A stretch of DNA of 64,000 nucleotides from Rhizobium sp. S152 (GCF_030380735.1 NZ_JAUDRZ010000026.1:931370-995369); one strand, 5' to 3'. Shown: positions 8,400-17,032, counted from the stretch's first letter. A program made the numbers and translations. The notes: generated from the sequence alone by a model not told the origin.

Positions 8400-9665
8400 C
8401 TAGCCGTCGGCGTGAATGATCCCCTGCTCGCGCTCCAGATAGCGCTGGTCGATATCCGGCAACGGCTCGCCATCGATGGCGGATTCGAAGGTGCGCAGGC
8501 GCTTGTAGATGGAGAGCAGCTCGACGATCGTCGTCCACGAATTGACGAGATACTGGAAGGAGCCGCGCACCTGGTCGAAGACGTTGTTGATCTGCGTCAT
8601 CAGGCCGAGTGTCAGTTTGCCGGCGACGATCGACGGCACCAGCACGATCAGGCTGAACAGGTTGTCGGCTTGCAGATAGAAGATGCGGGCGACGTTGAAG
8701 TACATGTAGTGAAAATAGAGCCGGAAGTAGTTGCGGCGCACATTGGCGAAGAGTTCGGCCACCGTCGGCGGCGTAGCGCGGTCGGCGTGGTCCTCGCCGT
8801 AGACGAGTTCCTTGCGGTAGGACGCCTCGACGCGCTGGTTGCGGAATTCCAGGCCCGGCAGCTTGATCCCGACGAGGCCGAGGAACACCGTGCCGAACAC
8901 CGACCAGAAGATCGCCGCCCAGACGAGCGCATGCGGCACCTCGCCGATGAGAGGCAGCTCGGTGATGTTGGCGCCGATCTTGAAGAGAACAGGCAGGAAG
9001 GCGATCAGCGTCATGACGGAGCTGACGAGGCTGACGCCGAGGCTCTCGACCGTCGTCGAGAAGCGCATCGTATCTTCCTGGACACGCTGCGAGGCGCCTT
9101 CGATGTGACGCAGCTTCGGCCAGTGGGCCATGTAGTATTCGTTCATCGCCGTGCGCCAGCGGAAGATCCAGTGGCTGACGAAAAACAGGTTGAGCACGCC
9201 GACCGTGATCGCCACGAAGGCGATGCCGGCAAAGCCGAGCATGCCGAGATAGAGCTGTGAGGCGGTGACCGGCGCCGTCTTTGCCAGCGCCTGCTGGATC
9301 ATGTCGTAGAACGGGCCGTACCAGGCATTGATGGCGACACTCACCTGCACCGAGAAATAGGTGTTGAAGATGATCAGCGCCGAGCCGAGCACCGACCACA
9401 TCTGCCAGCGATGCGGGCTGTAGGTGAACCAGAAGCCCGCGAAAAGCGCCACGAAGACGGCGTAGTAGATGTAGAACCACAGGAACGGCGCTGACCAGAA
9501 CAGGGAAACACCGATCGGCGCATCCTGTCCGGCCGGCAGCGGCGGCAGGCCGATCACAGCGCCGAGGCTCGAGCCTCCGAAATACCAGAGGAGGACGCCG
9601 ATGAGTGCCCAGACGACGGCGGATGTGAAGAAGAGTTTCGGCTTCGGGAAGTAGGATAGGAACAC
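8400..9665 (-). CDS. bacA: Peptide transporter BacA/SbmA
   Basis: 421 residues if started at the GTG at 9665, which gives an N-terminus VFLSYFPKPKLFF that aligns with the MFxSFFPKP start of E. coli SbmA and S. meliloti BacA and the usual 420-residue length; a TTG at 9701 would add 12 residues. Several membrane spans are visible, and the family blocks FWFTYSPHRWQMW, FRWRTAMNEYYMAHW, QRVQEDTMRF, GIKLPGLEFRNQRVEA YRKELVYGEDHADRATPPTV and NYFRLYFHYMYFNVARI are all present. The family is a proton-driven importer of peptides and other substrates across the inner membrane; in rhizobia it protects bacteroids from host NCR peptides and supports very-long-chain lipid A. It is monocistronic with its own terminator. 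Confidence 0.95.
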   Translation of the reverse strand: MFLSYFPKPKLFFTSAVVWALIGVLLWYFGGSSLGAVIGLPPLPAGQDAPIGVSLFWSAPFLWFYIYYAVFVALFAGFWFTYSPHRWQMWSVLGSALIIFNTYFSVQVSVAINAWYGPFYDMIQQALAKTAPVTASQLYLGMLGFAGIAFVAITVGVLNLFFVSHWIFRWRTAMNEYYMAHWPKLRHIEGASQRVQEDTMRFSTTVESLGVSLVSSVMTLIAFLPVLFKIGANITELPLIGEVPHALVWAAIFWSVFGTVFLGLVGIKLPGLEFRNQRVEASYRKELVYGEDHADRATPPTVAELFANVRRNYFRLYFHYMYFNVARIFYLQADNLFSLIVLVPSIVAGKLTLGLMTQINNVFDQVRGSFQYLVNSWTTIVELLSIYKRLRTFESAIDGEPLPDIDQRYLEREQGIIHADG

Positions 9666-9819
9666 GGGAGGGATTGCTTTCCTGAACGAGTGTCTTCGCA
9701 AGCTCTATAAGAGCGATTGCGCCGGAAATTAAGGCAGTTCGCCAAACGCGGCAATGGCCCCAAAGCATTGTTACGCAATTGTAACCGCTTAGCGCCGTTC
9801 ATTGCCAAACGGCAACAAT

Positions 9820-11016
9820 CTAGGAGAGCTTCCTGATAACAGGCACGACCAAGACGGCGCAGACGACCAGCGCCGCCGCCGCGACATAGGTCGGCGCCAC
9901 GAAGCTTCCCGTGCGCTCGGCCAGTGCGCCGGCAACGATCGGGCCGACGATCTGGCCGAGGCCGAAGGCGGCCGTCATCGTCGCGAAGGCCCGGCGCGGG
10001 CTTGAAGGCACCAGCTTGCGGCCGATCTGCAGACCGTAGGCGGTGATCGCCAGGAAGGTCGCACCGAACAGCGCGCCGCCGATCAACGGCGCCACCGATG
10101 GCGGCAGCATGACGGTTGCGAGCACGCCCAGCGCTTCAACGAGAAGGGCCGCGACATAGATCCAGCCGAGGCCGAGCGGCCGCACCAACGGCTTCCAGAC
10201 GAACAGTGCCACGGCCGCCGTCAGCCCGGCGATGAACCAGCAGAGGAATTCGACCACGGCACCTGCGGCGGCCATTCGGGCAATGGTGACGAGGAAGGTG
10301 GCGGTGATGACATAGCCGAAGCCGAACAGACCGTAGGAGAGCGTGACGAGCAGCATCGGCCGGCTCCACACGATCGGCGGCTCCTTTCCCGTCTGCCCGC
10401 CCGAAACAGGGCCCGCAGGCAGAAGCAGCCAGACGAGCCCGAGGCTGATCGCGGAATAGATCGCCCCGCCGATCCAGTCGATCCGCCAGGCGTCAGGGCC
10501 GCCATGCGAGATCAGACCGATGACGAAGACCATGACCGACGACAAAGCGATCCCCGCCCCCGGCCCGCCGAAATGCGCCGATTGCACATGGTCGTTGCCG
10601 GCGGCGGCGCCATGGCTGAGCACGATCGATGAGGTAAAGATCATCGCGAATGCGCTGGCAACGCCGGCGAAAAAGCGGATGACGGCAAAGACCATGACGG
10701 AATGGGTCATCGCCATCGCGGCCAACAGGATGGCGTTCGCCGCAAGCGCTGACAGCACCACCTTGCGCTCCCGCCCCGCCGCCCAGCCATAGGCAGCGAG
10801 AACCGCGCCCACGAGATAGCCGACGAAATTGGCGGACGCGACGAAACCGGCATCGGCGGCCGACAGCGGCACGCCGCTCATCATGCCGGGCAGGATCGGC
10901 GTGTATGAGAACCGCCCGAAGCCCATGGCCGCCGCCATGGCGATCATTCCGGCCAGAGCCGTGCGAAACAACGGTGCATGAGCGGGTGCGGAGGGAAGTT
11001 CATTGCGAGCCAACAT
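9820..11016 (-). CDS. MFS transporter, YbfB/YjiJ family
   Basis: 398 residues started at MLARNELPSAPAH, with AAGCGGGGC upstream; a TTG at 11055 is an alternative. Twelve hydrophobic spans are visible. The first span ends in MGFGRFSYTPILPGMM and is followed by LVGAVLAAYGWAAGRERK, the family form of the MFS loop 2-3 signature. The YbfB/YjiJ group is built of uncharacterised major facilitator carriers, so the substrate is unknown. The gene is divergent from padR; the 151-base gap between them holds the padR operator-like repeats, so the PadR protein might also control this carrier. Confidence 0.85.
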   Translation of the reverse strand: MLARNELPSAPAHAPLFRTALAGMIAMAAAMGFGRFSYTPILPGMMSGVPLSAADAGFVASANFVGYLVGAVLAAYGWAAGRERKVVLSALAANAILLAAMAMTHSVMVFAVIRFFAGVASAFAMIFTSSIVLSHGAAAGNDHVQSAHFGGPGAGIALSSVMVFVIGLISHGGPDAWRIDWIGGAIYSAISLGLVWLLLPAGPVSGGQTGKEPPIVWSRPMLLVTLSYGLFGFGYVITATFLVTIARMAAAGAVVEFLCWFIAGLTAAVALFVWKPLVRPLGLGWIYVAALLVEALGVLATVMLPPSVAPLIGGALFGATFLAITAYGLQIGRKLVPSSPRRAFATMTAAFGLGQIVGPIVAGALAERTGSFVAPTYVAAAALVVCAVLVVPVIRKLS

Positions 11017-11115
11017 GCCCCGCTTATCGCGCTGCACAACGCCGGCCGCAATCAAGATTTTCTGATCGATCCATCAATTTCAGGAATTTTCATGCCGCCC
11101 TTGAAACGCCATATC

Positions 11116-11138
11116 TTACGATATATGTTTTACGACAT
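11116..11138. promoter_or_regulatory. Candidate PadR operator (direct TTACGAyAT repeats)
   Basis: TTACGATAT at 11116-11124 and TTACGACAT at 11130-11138 repeat with a 14-base step, 30 bases before the padR start and between padR and the divergent MFS gene. An inverted copy ATATCGTAA lies downstream of padR at 11812-11820. PadR regulators usually bind their own promoter; that this repeat is the site is inferred. Confidence 0.5.
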
Positions 11139-11167
11139 AATCAACGATACATCATAAGGAGTGATCG

Positions 11168-11734
11168 ATGAGAGGTTTTAGAGGTGGAATGATGGGTGGC
11201 GGCGGCTTTCGCATGGGGCGGAAGTTCGCGGCCGGCGACCTGCAACTGGTGATCCTGGCGCTTTTGGCCGAACAGCCGCGCCATGGCTACGAGTTGATCA
11301 AGCTCTTGGAAGAGCGCTCCGGCGGCTTCTATGTCCCGAGCCCCGGCGTCATCTATCCGGCGCTGACCTATCTGGAAGAAACCGGCCTCGCCGAGGTCGA
11401 GGCGGAGGGCACGAAGAAGCTCTATCGCATCACCGAAACCGGCCGCAAACAGGTCGAGGAGAACAGTTCCATGATCGACATGACGCTTGGGAAGCTGGAG
11501 AAGATCGGCGAGAAGATGGCGCATGTGCGCCGCATCTTCGATCCGGAAAGCCGTCATGGCGAGCGCGAGGAAGAGGCCTTCCCCGAAGACAAGAGCGAAG
11601 TCGCCGCCGCCCGCATGCTTCTGAAGTCCGCGCTGAAGCTGCGCTATCCCTGGTCGAAGGACGAAGCCAAACGCATTGCCGGCATTCTGGAACGCGCCGC
11701 CGCCGAGATCCTGCAGTCGCCAAAGAACGACTGA
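11168..11734 (+). CDS. PadR family transcriptional regulator (YqjI-like)
   Basis: 188 residues with an AAGGAG ribosome site. After a Gly/Met/Arg-rich N-terminal tail (residues 1-17) comes the PadR winged helix: GDLQLVILALLAEQPRHGYELIKLLEE, then FYVPSPGVIYPALTYLEETGL, and a C-terminal helical dimerisation arm to the end. The PSPGVIYP block and the tail place it near E. coli YqjI, which represses an iron-handling gene and responds to nickel; here the tail has no His cluster, so metal sensing is doubtful. The operator-like repeats on both sides of the gene suggest autoregulation and perhaps control of the divergent MFS carrier. Confidence 0.88.
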   Translation: MRGFRGGMMGGGGFRMGRKFAAGDLQLVILALLAEQPRHGYELIKLLEERSGGFYVPSPGVIYPALTYLEETGLAEVEAEGTKKLYRITETGRKQVEENSSMIDMTLGKLEKIGEKMAHVRRIFDPESRHGEREEEAFPEDKSEVAAARMLLKSALKLRYPWSKDEAKRIAGILERAAAEILQSPKND

Positions 11735-11770
11735 ACTTGACCGGATTCATCAAGCCAAACCAAGCCAGGC

Positions 11771-11792
11771 CGCCCTGCTCAGCAGCAGGGCG
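11771..11792 (+). terminator. Hairpin after padR, weak terminator
   Basis: A perfect 9-bp stem CGCCCTGCT / AGCAGGGCG with a CAGC loop lies 37 bases after the padR stop. The T content after it is low, so termination would be weak or factor-aided. Confidence 0.5.
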
Positions 11793-11840
11793 TCTCGCAT
11801 TATGGGCCGCTATATCGTAAGACAGATCGTCGAAGCGATT

Positions 11841-12599
11841 TCACGCCTGCCCATCCGGCAGCGTCAGGATCATCGGCCCGTTGCGGGTCGCGACAACCGT
11901 GTGCTCATACTGCACGGTGGGCGCCTGCGGATCGGCATAGAGCGTCCAGGCATCGTCGCCGCCCTCGGCCCATGTGGCGCCGAGCGACAGGAACGGCTCG
12001 ACCGTGAAGACCAGCCCATCCGTCATGATCCGCTTTTCGGACGGATCCGGCCATGTCGATAGCTCGCCCGGCTCCTCGTGCAGCGAGCGGCCGACGCCGT
12101 GGCTGGCGAGGTTCGCCACTAGCGTATAGCGGTTCTTGGCCGCGAACGCGCCGATCGCCTGGCCGATCTTGGCCAGCGGCTCGCCCGATTTCACCTGGTT
12201 GAGGCCCACCCAAAGCGCCCGCTTGCCGTCACGGCAGAGCTTGTCGAGCTTGGATTTCGTCGGCGGCACCACGAAGGAGGCGCCGGTATCGGAAAAGAAG
12301 CCGTCCTTCTCGGCCGAAACGTCGATATTGACGAGATCGCCCGGGCGGATGACGCGCGAACCGGGAATACCGTGCGCGATCTCCTCGTTGACGCTGATGC
12401 AGGTGGCACCCGGGAACTGGTAGCAGAACTCCGGCGCCGAGCGTGCACCGGCGCTTTCCAGCACGCGGCGGCCGATATCATCGAGCTCCTGCGTGGTGAT
12501 CCCGGGCTCCAGCGACGCCGACATGATCTGGATCGCGTTGGCGCAGATGCGGCCGATCTCTTTCAGCTTCAGGAGTTCGTCTTCAGTCTCGATAATCAT
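11841..12599 (-). CDS. map: Type I methionine aminopeptidase
   Basis: 252 residues. All metal and catalytic positions of the pita-bread fold are visible: His in EIAHGIPG, Asp pair in VNIDVSAEKDGFFSDTG, His in SHGVGRSLHEEPG, Glu in VFTVEPFLS and Glu in YEHTVVAT near the C-terminus. It removes the initiator methionine from nascent proteins in the cytoplasm. The sequence is shorter at the N-terminus than eukaryote-type enzymes and fits bacterial MetAP type 1. Many rhizobia carry more than one map gene, so this could be the second copy rather than the essential one. It stands alone, converging with padR. Confidence 0.93.
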   Translation of the reverse strand: MIIETEDELLKLKEIGRICANAIQIMSASLEPGITTQELDDIGRRVLESAGARSAPEFCYQFPGATCISVNEEIAHGIPGSRVIRPGDLVNIDVSAEKDGFFSDTGASFVVPPTKSKLDKLCRDGKRALWVGLNQVKSGEPLAKIGQAIGAFAAKNRYTLVANLASHGVGRSLHEEPGELSTWPDPSEKRIMTDGLVFTVEPFLSLGATWAEGGDDAWTLYADPQAPTVQYEHTVVATRNGPMILTLPDGQA

Positions 12600-12712
12600 G
12601 GAATTCCGTTTCCGGCCTTGCCTGTGCGGCCGGTCGGCCTGCTTTCAGATCAGGAAGGAAGCACGACGCTGCGGGAAATCCAATTCATCCTTTACGCCAT
12701 CATGCTCCTGCT

Positions 12713-13783
12713 TTAGGCGCTGGCTTTCGCCCCTTCGCCGCTCTCAGTCAATGCCTTTCTGACGATCGGCGCGACTTTCGTGCCGTAGAGCTCGATGCCG
12801 CGCATGATCTCACTGTGCGGCATCAGGCCGATCGCCATCTGCAGCAGGAAGCGGTCGTTCTTGAAGAGCTTGTGCTGGGCGATGATCTTCTCGGCCACCA
12901 CTTCCGGATCGCCGACGAACAGCGCCCCCTTCGGCCCGCGTGAGGCATCGAAATGCGCCCGGTTGGTCGGGCCCCAACCGCGCTCGCGGCCGATCCGGTT
13001 CATCACCTCGGCCTGCGGCCCATAGAACTGATCGGCCGCCGTATCCGTGGTGTCGGCGACGAAGCCGTGGACGTTGATCGATGTCTTGAGCTTCGACTGG
13101 TCCTGCCCTGCCCGCCGCGCTGCCTCGCGGTAAAGATCGAACAGCGGTGCGAAGCGATGCGGCTCGCCGCCGATGATGGCCAGCGCCACCGGCAGCCCGA
13201 GCGCGCCGGCGCGCGCCAGCGACTGCGGCGTCCCGCCAACGGCGACCCAGATCGGCAGCGGATCCTGGAACGGCCGCGGATAGACGCCGCGCCCGTTGAT
13301 GGCGGCGCGCGTCTCCCCCGACCACGTCACCATTTCGCTGTCGCGAAGTGCCAGCAACAGGTCGAGCTTCTCCTCGAACAGCTGGTCGTAATCTTCGAGA
13401 TTGTAACCGAATAGCGGGAAGGATTCGATGAACGACCCCCGCCCCGCCATGATCTCGGCGCGGCCGTTGGAGAGAAGATCCAGCGTCGAGAACTGCTGGA
13501 ACACCCTGACCGGATCGTCGGAGGAGAGCACGGTGACTGCACTCGTCAACCGGATGTTCTTCGTCTTCACGGCCGCCGCCGCCAGCGCCACGGCGGGCGC
13601 AGACGCCGCGTAATCAGGGCGGTGATGCTCGCCGAGCCCGAAGACGTCGAGCCCCACCTGATCGGCCAGCTCGATCTCCTCGATCAGATGCTTCAGCCTC
13701 TCGGCCCCCTCCGCCCCCTTGCTCCTCTCGGGATTGGGGTTGACGTCTGCGAAGGTATAAAGGCCGAGTTCCATGGCGTGCAT
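12713..13783 (-). CDS. LLM-class flavin-dependent oxidoreductase
   Basis: 356 residues from MHAMELGLYTFADVNP; the next ATG, three codons in, gives the conserved MELGLYTFAD start and may be the true one. The luciferase-like TIM-barrel shows LADQVGLDVFGLGEHHRPDY near the N-terminus, LTSAVTVLSSDDPVRVFQQFSTLDLLSNGRAE in the middle and GRGSFIESFPLFGY, the pattern of the group annotated as alkanal monooxygenase-like or atypical LLM oxidoreductases. The family uses FMN (or F420 in other branches) to oxidise small organic molecules. Substrate unknown. No operon partner. Confidence 0.88.
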   Translation of the reverse strand: MHAMELGLYTFADVNPNPERSKGAEGAERLKHLIEEIELADQVGLDVFGLGEHHRPDYAASAPAVALAAAAVKTKNIRLTSAVTVLSSDDPVRVFQQFSTLDLLSNGRAEIMAGRGSFIESFPLFGYNLEDYDQLFEEKLDLLLALRDSEMVTWSGETRAAINGRGVYPRPFQDPLPIWVAVGGTPQSLARAGALGLPVALAIIGGEPHRFAPLFDLYREAARRAGQDQSKLKTSINVHGFVADTTDTAADQFYGPQAEVMNRIGRERGWGPTNRAHFDASRGPKGALFVGDPEVVAEKIIAQHKLFKNDRFLLQMAIGLMPHSEIMRGIELYGTKVAPIVRKALTESGEGAKASA

Positions 13784-13893
13784 CCCGTTGTCATCATCCT
13801 TGCAGATAAGGATGGGGCAGCAGGGGCGCAATGACAAATTCTAGAACGAATTCTTCGATAAACTTGATGAGAGAATGGCGTCAGGGCGGCCAC

Positions 13894-14151
13894 TCAATCG
13901 AAGTCTACGGGCTTGATACCGATATCATCGAACTTGGGAATCTCGAACTCGATATCTTCTGCTCCCGGCATCGTGAGGGCTTCGATGAGGCTTGGTCGCT
14001 TGGCCTTGACCGTCGCCTCATAGATTTCGATCGACATCAGTACATAGGCCGGCTGCCCTCTGCGGGTGATGATCAGAGGCTCCCGCGCGGCGGCATGAAA
14101 AACGTCCGATCGCCGCTTTCTGTAAAATTCCCGACTGCTGATGACCGTCAT
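13894..14151 (-). CDS. Phd/YefM-type antitoxin, no toxin beside it
   Basis: 85 residues with the Phd/YefM N-terminal DNA-binding fold: MTVISSREFYRKRRSDVFHAA, then EPLIITRRGQPAYVLMSIEIYEA, the usual antitoxin layout. The C-terminal third (residues 58-85) is acidic and probably binds a toxin. Only 110 bases separate it from the LLM gene downstream and no toxin frame is present on either side. It is thus an orphan antitoxin: a remnant, or a partner of a toxin elsewhere. Confidence 0.82.
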   Translation of the reverse strand: MTVISSREFYRKRRSDVFHAAAREPLIITRRGQPAYVLMSIEIYEATVKAKRPSLIEALTMPGAEDIEFEIPKFDDIGIKPVDFD

Positions 14152-14223
14152 GGCAACACCTCTCGTCGGGGATGTTACGACATCCCGCCCTCGCCGCCAA
14201 ATCCGACTCTCATTTCAACCACT

Positions 14224-14640
14224 TCAGAGCCTGAACGGAATCATCCCGCGAACCGCCTCATAGCGCAAGTAAAGCCCGCCCCAGGCCATCAGCCCGAGTT
14301 AAACGCCGAACAACAGATGCGAGAATACCGGTCTCCCGACCCTCAGATGCGTGGCGATCGCGCCGCCGAGCAAGCCGGTGAGCAGGATCGCTCCCAGCAC
14401 CGAGGTGCGCGGGATGGCGTATAGCAGGGCGCAGGCGAGAGTGATGATGCCGAGGCTGCGGGCCAGCATCGGGTCGGCGGAGTAGCCGAGCGCCGTCAGC
14501 GTTTCGGTGACGGGCGCGATCGGCACCAGCTTGATTGCGCCGTCGAAGACGAGGAAGGCGACGATGAGGCCGCTCAGCACAAGGCCTGCGATCGTTTGCC
14601 GGCGCGGCTGCGCCGGATTTGAATCAATGACTGCGGACAT
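14224..14640 (-). pseudogene. DoxX-like membrane protein gene interrupted by an in-frame TAA
   Basis: A start at 14640 (MSAVIDSNP, GGGGGAT ribosome site) opens a DoxX-like protein with four hydrophobic spans: LVLSGLIVAFLVFDGAIKL, ARSLGIITLACALLYAIP, then SVLGAILLTGLLGGAIATHLRVG. A TAA at 14299-14301 stops it after SHLLFGV. The same frame then runs on for 24 codons, reading LGLMAWGGLYLRYEAVRGMIP and ending at a TGA at 14224-14226; this is the usual fourth span and C-terminus of the family. The stop therefore cuts off the last span. It may be a true nonsense mutation (TAC or similar to TAA) or a sequencing error; a shortened 113-residue protein could still be made. Confidence 0.75.
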
Positions 14641-14670
14641 CGTCCCATCCCCCTGTTTCAACTCGTCAAA

Positions 14671-15132
14671 TCACATCCGCGCCAGAAGCTCGGCGAGCTG
14701 GTCGGCGCATTTGCCCCATCCCTCGTGAAAGCCCATTTCCTCGTGCGCCTTCTTGTCCTCCGCCGTCCAGTGCGCGGCCGTCGCCGTGTATTTGGTGCGG
14801 CTATTGCCGAGGTCCTCGAGCAGCACGGTCGCCGTCATGAACGGCTTTTCGGATGGTACCCAGGCGCTGGTATAGGCGTCGGTGAAGACCAGCTTCTCGT
14901 TCTCGATCACCTCGAGATAGACGCCGCGATTGGGAAACTCCTGGCCCTCCGGGCTGCGCATGACGATCAGATTGGCGCCGCCGGGACGAACGTCGAGCTC
15001 GGCGCTGGCGATCGTCCACGGCCGCGGCACGAACCATTCCTTCATCAGCTCCGCATCGGTCCAGGCCCTGAAGATCTTCTCGCGCGGCGCGTCGAATTCG
15101 CGGACGAGGGTGAGTTCGTGGGTGGCGGTCAT
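14671..15132 (-). CDS. SRPBCC (AHSA1-like) domain protein
   Basis: 153 residues forming one START/Bet v1-like domain. It opens with ELTLVREFDAPREKIFRAWTDAELMKEWF, has the VRPGG turn at about residue 48 and ends in a long helix (HEGWGKCADQLAELLARM), all typical of the activator-of-Hsp90-ATPase-1 subgroup found next to ArsR or ECF42 regulators. The helix-grip fold holds a hydrophobic ligand. It lies close downstream of the ECF42 sigma gene on the same strand, and such domains are frequent in ECF42 neighbourhoods, so co-regulation is likely. Confidence 0.85.
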   Translation of the reverse strand: MTATHELTLVREFDAPREKIFRAWTDAELMKEWFVPRPWTIASAELDVRPGGANLIVMRSPEGQEFPNRGVYLEVIENEKLVFTDAYTSAWVPSEKPFMTATVLLEDLGNSRTKYTATAAHWTAEDKKAHEEMGFHEGWGKCADQLAELLARM

Positions 15133-15228
15133 AGGTCGTCTCCTATTCGTGAAAGCACATTCGCATCAGTCTGTTGCAAGGACGCGGCTGGTTGCTCCGA
15201 TCCGACATCGTACGGAAAATATCCGGAA

Positions 15229-16503
15229 TTATTTCACCGCCGGCAGCGCCGGTGCCGCCTTGAGGCAATCCGTCTTCAGGCTATCGATCTGCCGGCGGAT
15301 ATGCGCGGCCTCGGGCGCCGAATGCGCCAGCGCGATCGCCCTATCGAAAGCCTCGCGCGCCTCGCGCGGGCGGCCGATCTGCTTCAACAGCCCACCCCGC
15401 AGGCCATGATAATAGAAATAGCCGTCGAGCTTTTCGCCAAGCGTCTCCACCAGCGCCAGCGCCTCCTCAGGTCCCCTGAGCTTCGACACGGCAACCGCGC
15501 GGTTGAGCGTGATAACGGGTGACGGCTGCATGCGCTCCAAGGCGCGATAGAGCAGCTCGATTTCCTCCCAGTCGGTATCTTCAGCCCTTTTTGCGCGCGA
15601 ATGCAGCGCCGCGATTGCCGCCTGGAACTGATAGCTCCCCGGCTGCCGGTGGCGGATCGCCTTGTCGAGCAAAACCAGCGCTTCATTGATCAGCTCGCGG
15701 TTCCAGAGCGACCGATCCTGATCCTCCAGCAGCACGATCTCGTCGTCGGCGCTGAAGCGCGCCGGGCGGCGTGAGATCTGCAAGAGCATCAGCGCCAGAA
15801 GACCCATCAACTCCGGCTCGCCGGGAAACATCCGCAGCATCAGCCGGCCGAGCCGGATTGCCTCGTCGGAAAACGCACAGGCCTCCGCTCTGGGATCGGC
15901 CTGGCTGTAGCCTTCGTTGAAGACGAGGTAGATCATCGTCGAGACGATCGACAGCCGCTCGGCGCGCTCCGCCGCATCCGGCGTCTCGAATGGAACGCCG
16001 GCCTTGGCGACGCGCGCCTTGGCCCGGGTGATGCGCTGCTCCATGGCGCTTTCGCCGACCAGAAAGGCCCGCGCGATCTGCTGCACCGAAAGACCGGAAA
16101 CGATCCTCAGCGCCAGCGCGATCTGCTGCGTTGCCGGCAGGTCGGGATGGCAGCAGATGAAGAGCAGCCGCAGGATGTCGTCGCGGTAGTTGGAGCTATC
16201 CAGCCGCTCGGCGATATCGCTCTCGGCATCCTCCGTGTCGGAGATCAGTTCCTCATCCGGCAGCGCCTGCGTCTTCGATCGCTTGCGCACCGCGTCGATA
16301 CCGCTGTTGCGGCCGACGAAGATCAGCCATGCCGTCGGATCGCGCGGCGGCCCCTTTTCCGGCCAAGTCCTGACAGCGCGCAGGCAGGCCTCCTGGAAGG
16401 CCTCTTCCGCGATATCGAGATCGCGGAAGTATCTGAGCAGCGCGCCAAGCGCCTTCGGCCGAGCCGATGAGAGCGTCACGTCGATCCAGGCAATGTCCGT
16501 CAT
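15229..16503 (-). CDS. ECF42-type RNA polymerase sigma factor
   Basis: 424 residues, about twice a minimal ECF sigma. Residues 1-75 carry sigma region 2 (LLRYFRDLDIAEEAFQEACLRAVRTWP), residues 110-165 region 4 (IALALRIVSGLSVQQIARAFLVGESAMEQRITRAKARV), and residues 180-424 a helical extension with a conserved YLVFNEGY block and TPR-like repeats. This extension in place of an anti-sigma factor defines the ECF42 group. Its start overlaps the stop of the DGPF protein gene (4 bases), the diagnostic neighbour of ECF42. Activation is thought to depend on the extension rather than on a membrane anti-sigma factor. Confidence 0.93.
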   Translation of the reverse strand: MTDIAWIDVTLSSARPKALGALLRYFRDLDIAEEAFQEACLRAVRTWPEKGPPRDPTAWLIFVGRNSGIDAVRKRSKTQALPDEELISDTEDAESDIAERLDSSNYRDDILRLLFICCHPDLPATQQIALALRIVSGLSVQQIARAFLVGESAMEQRITRAKARVAKAGVPFETPDAAERAERLSIVSTMIYLVFNEGYSQADPRAEACAFSDEAIRLGRLMLRMFPGEPELMGLLALMLLQISRRPARFSADDEIVLLEDQDRSLWNRELINEALVLLDKAIRHRQPGSYQFQAAIAALHSRAKRAEDTDWEEIELLYRALERMQPSPVITLNRAVAVSKLRGPEEALALVETLGEKLDGYFYYHGLRGGLLKQIGRPREAREAFDRAIALAHSAPEAAHIRRQIDSLKTDCLKAAPALPAVK

Positions 16504-16874
16504 GTCGCACTCTCTCCCGGCCTGAACACGTAGAACGGCCGGATCTCATAGGATGTGGAGCCGGGATTGACGTCGGAAAGCTCCTTGGAAAAGGCAACGG
16601 CCTCGTCCAGCGTGTCGAAATCGACCACATAGAAACCAAGCAGCGCTTCCTTTGTCTCGGCAAACGGACCGTCGAGCACCAGCGGCTCTTCTTTCCCCTT
16701 GCGCACCGTGGTCGCCGCCGTCGTCGGCATCAGCCGGCCGACAGGCCCGAGCTTGCCGCTTTCGGCCAAGGGCGCCTGAACCGCATAGAGCTTCGCCATC
16801 ACGGCGTCCTCTTCCTCCTTGGTCCAGGAGAAAACCCGCTCTTCATCGGCATAGCAAAGGATCGCATACAGCAT
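16500..16874 (-). CDS. DGPF (YCII-related) protein, ECF42 partner
   Basis: 124 residues in a YCII-like ferredoxin-type fold. The DGPFAETKE motif that names the family is at about residues 68-76, preceded by a basic turn and followed by LLGFYVVDFDTLDEAVAF. DGPF proteins are the most conserved neighbours of ECF42 sigma factors and are their usual regulatory targets; their own chemistry is not known. The gene is the first of the pair and overlaps the sigma gene by 4 bases. The leader of 186 bases upstream carries no other gene. Confidence 0.93.
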   Translation of the reverse strand: MLYAILCYADEERVFSWTKEEEDAVMAKLYAVQAPLAESGKLGPVGRLMPTTAATTVRKGKEEPLVLDGPFAETKEALLGFYVVDFDTLDEAVAFSKELSDVNPGSTSYEIRPFYVFRPGESAT

Positions 16875-17032
16875 CTCATACTCCTCTTCCTCAATGACGA
16901 AGGAGTAGCGCAGCTGCCGACAGGGCGCAGCAAAAATTTCGGGCGCGGATCTCGGTCAGGCTACGTCTGGGTGGCAAGGTCGCATTTACGGTAACGTACT
17001 TCCCCTTCACCGGCCTCGCATGATCTCTTGCC

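Noticed and set aside
7828..9768. 646-codon minus-strand frame through bacA and the repeat island
   Set aside because: It reads out of frame through bacA and through the palindromes; not coding.
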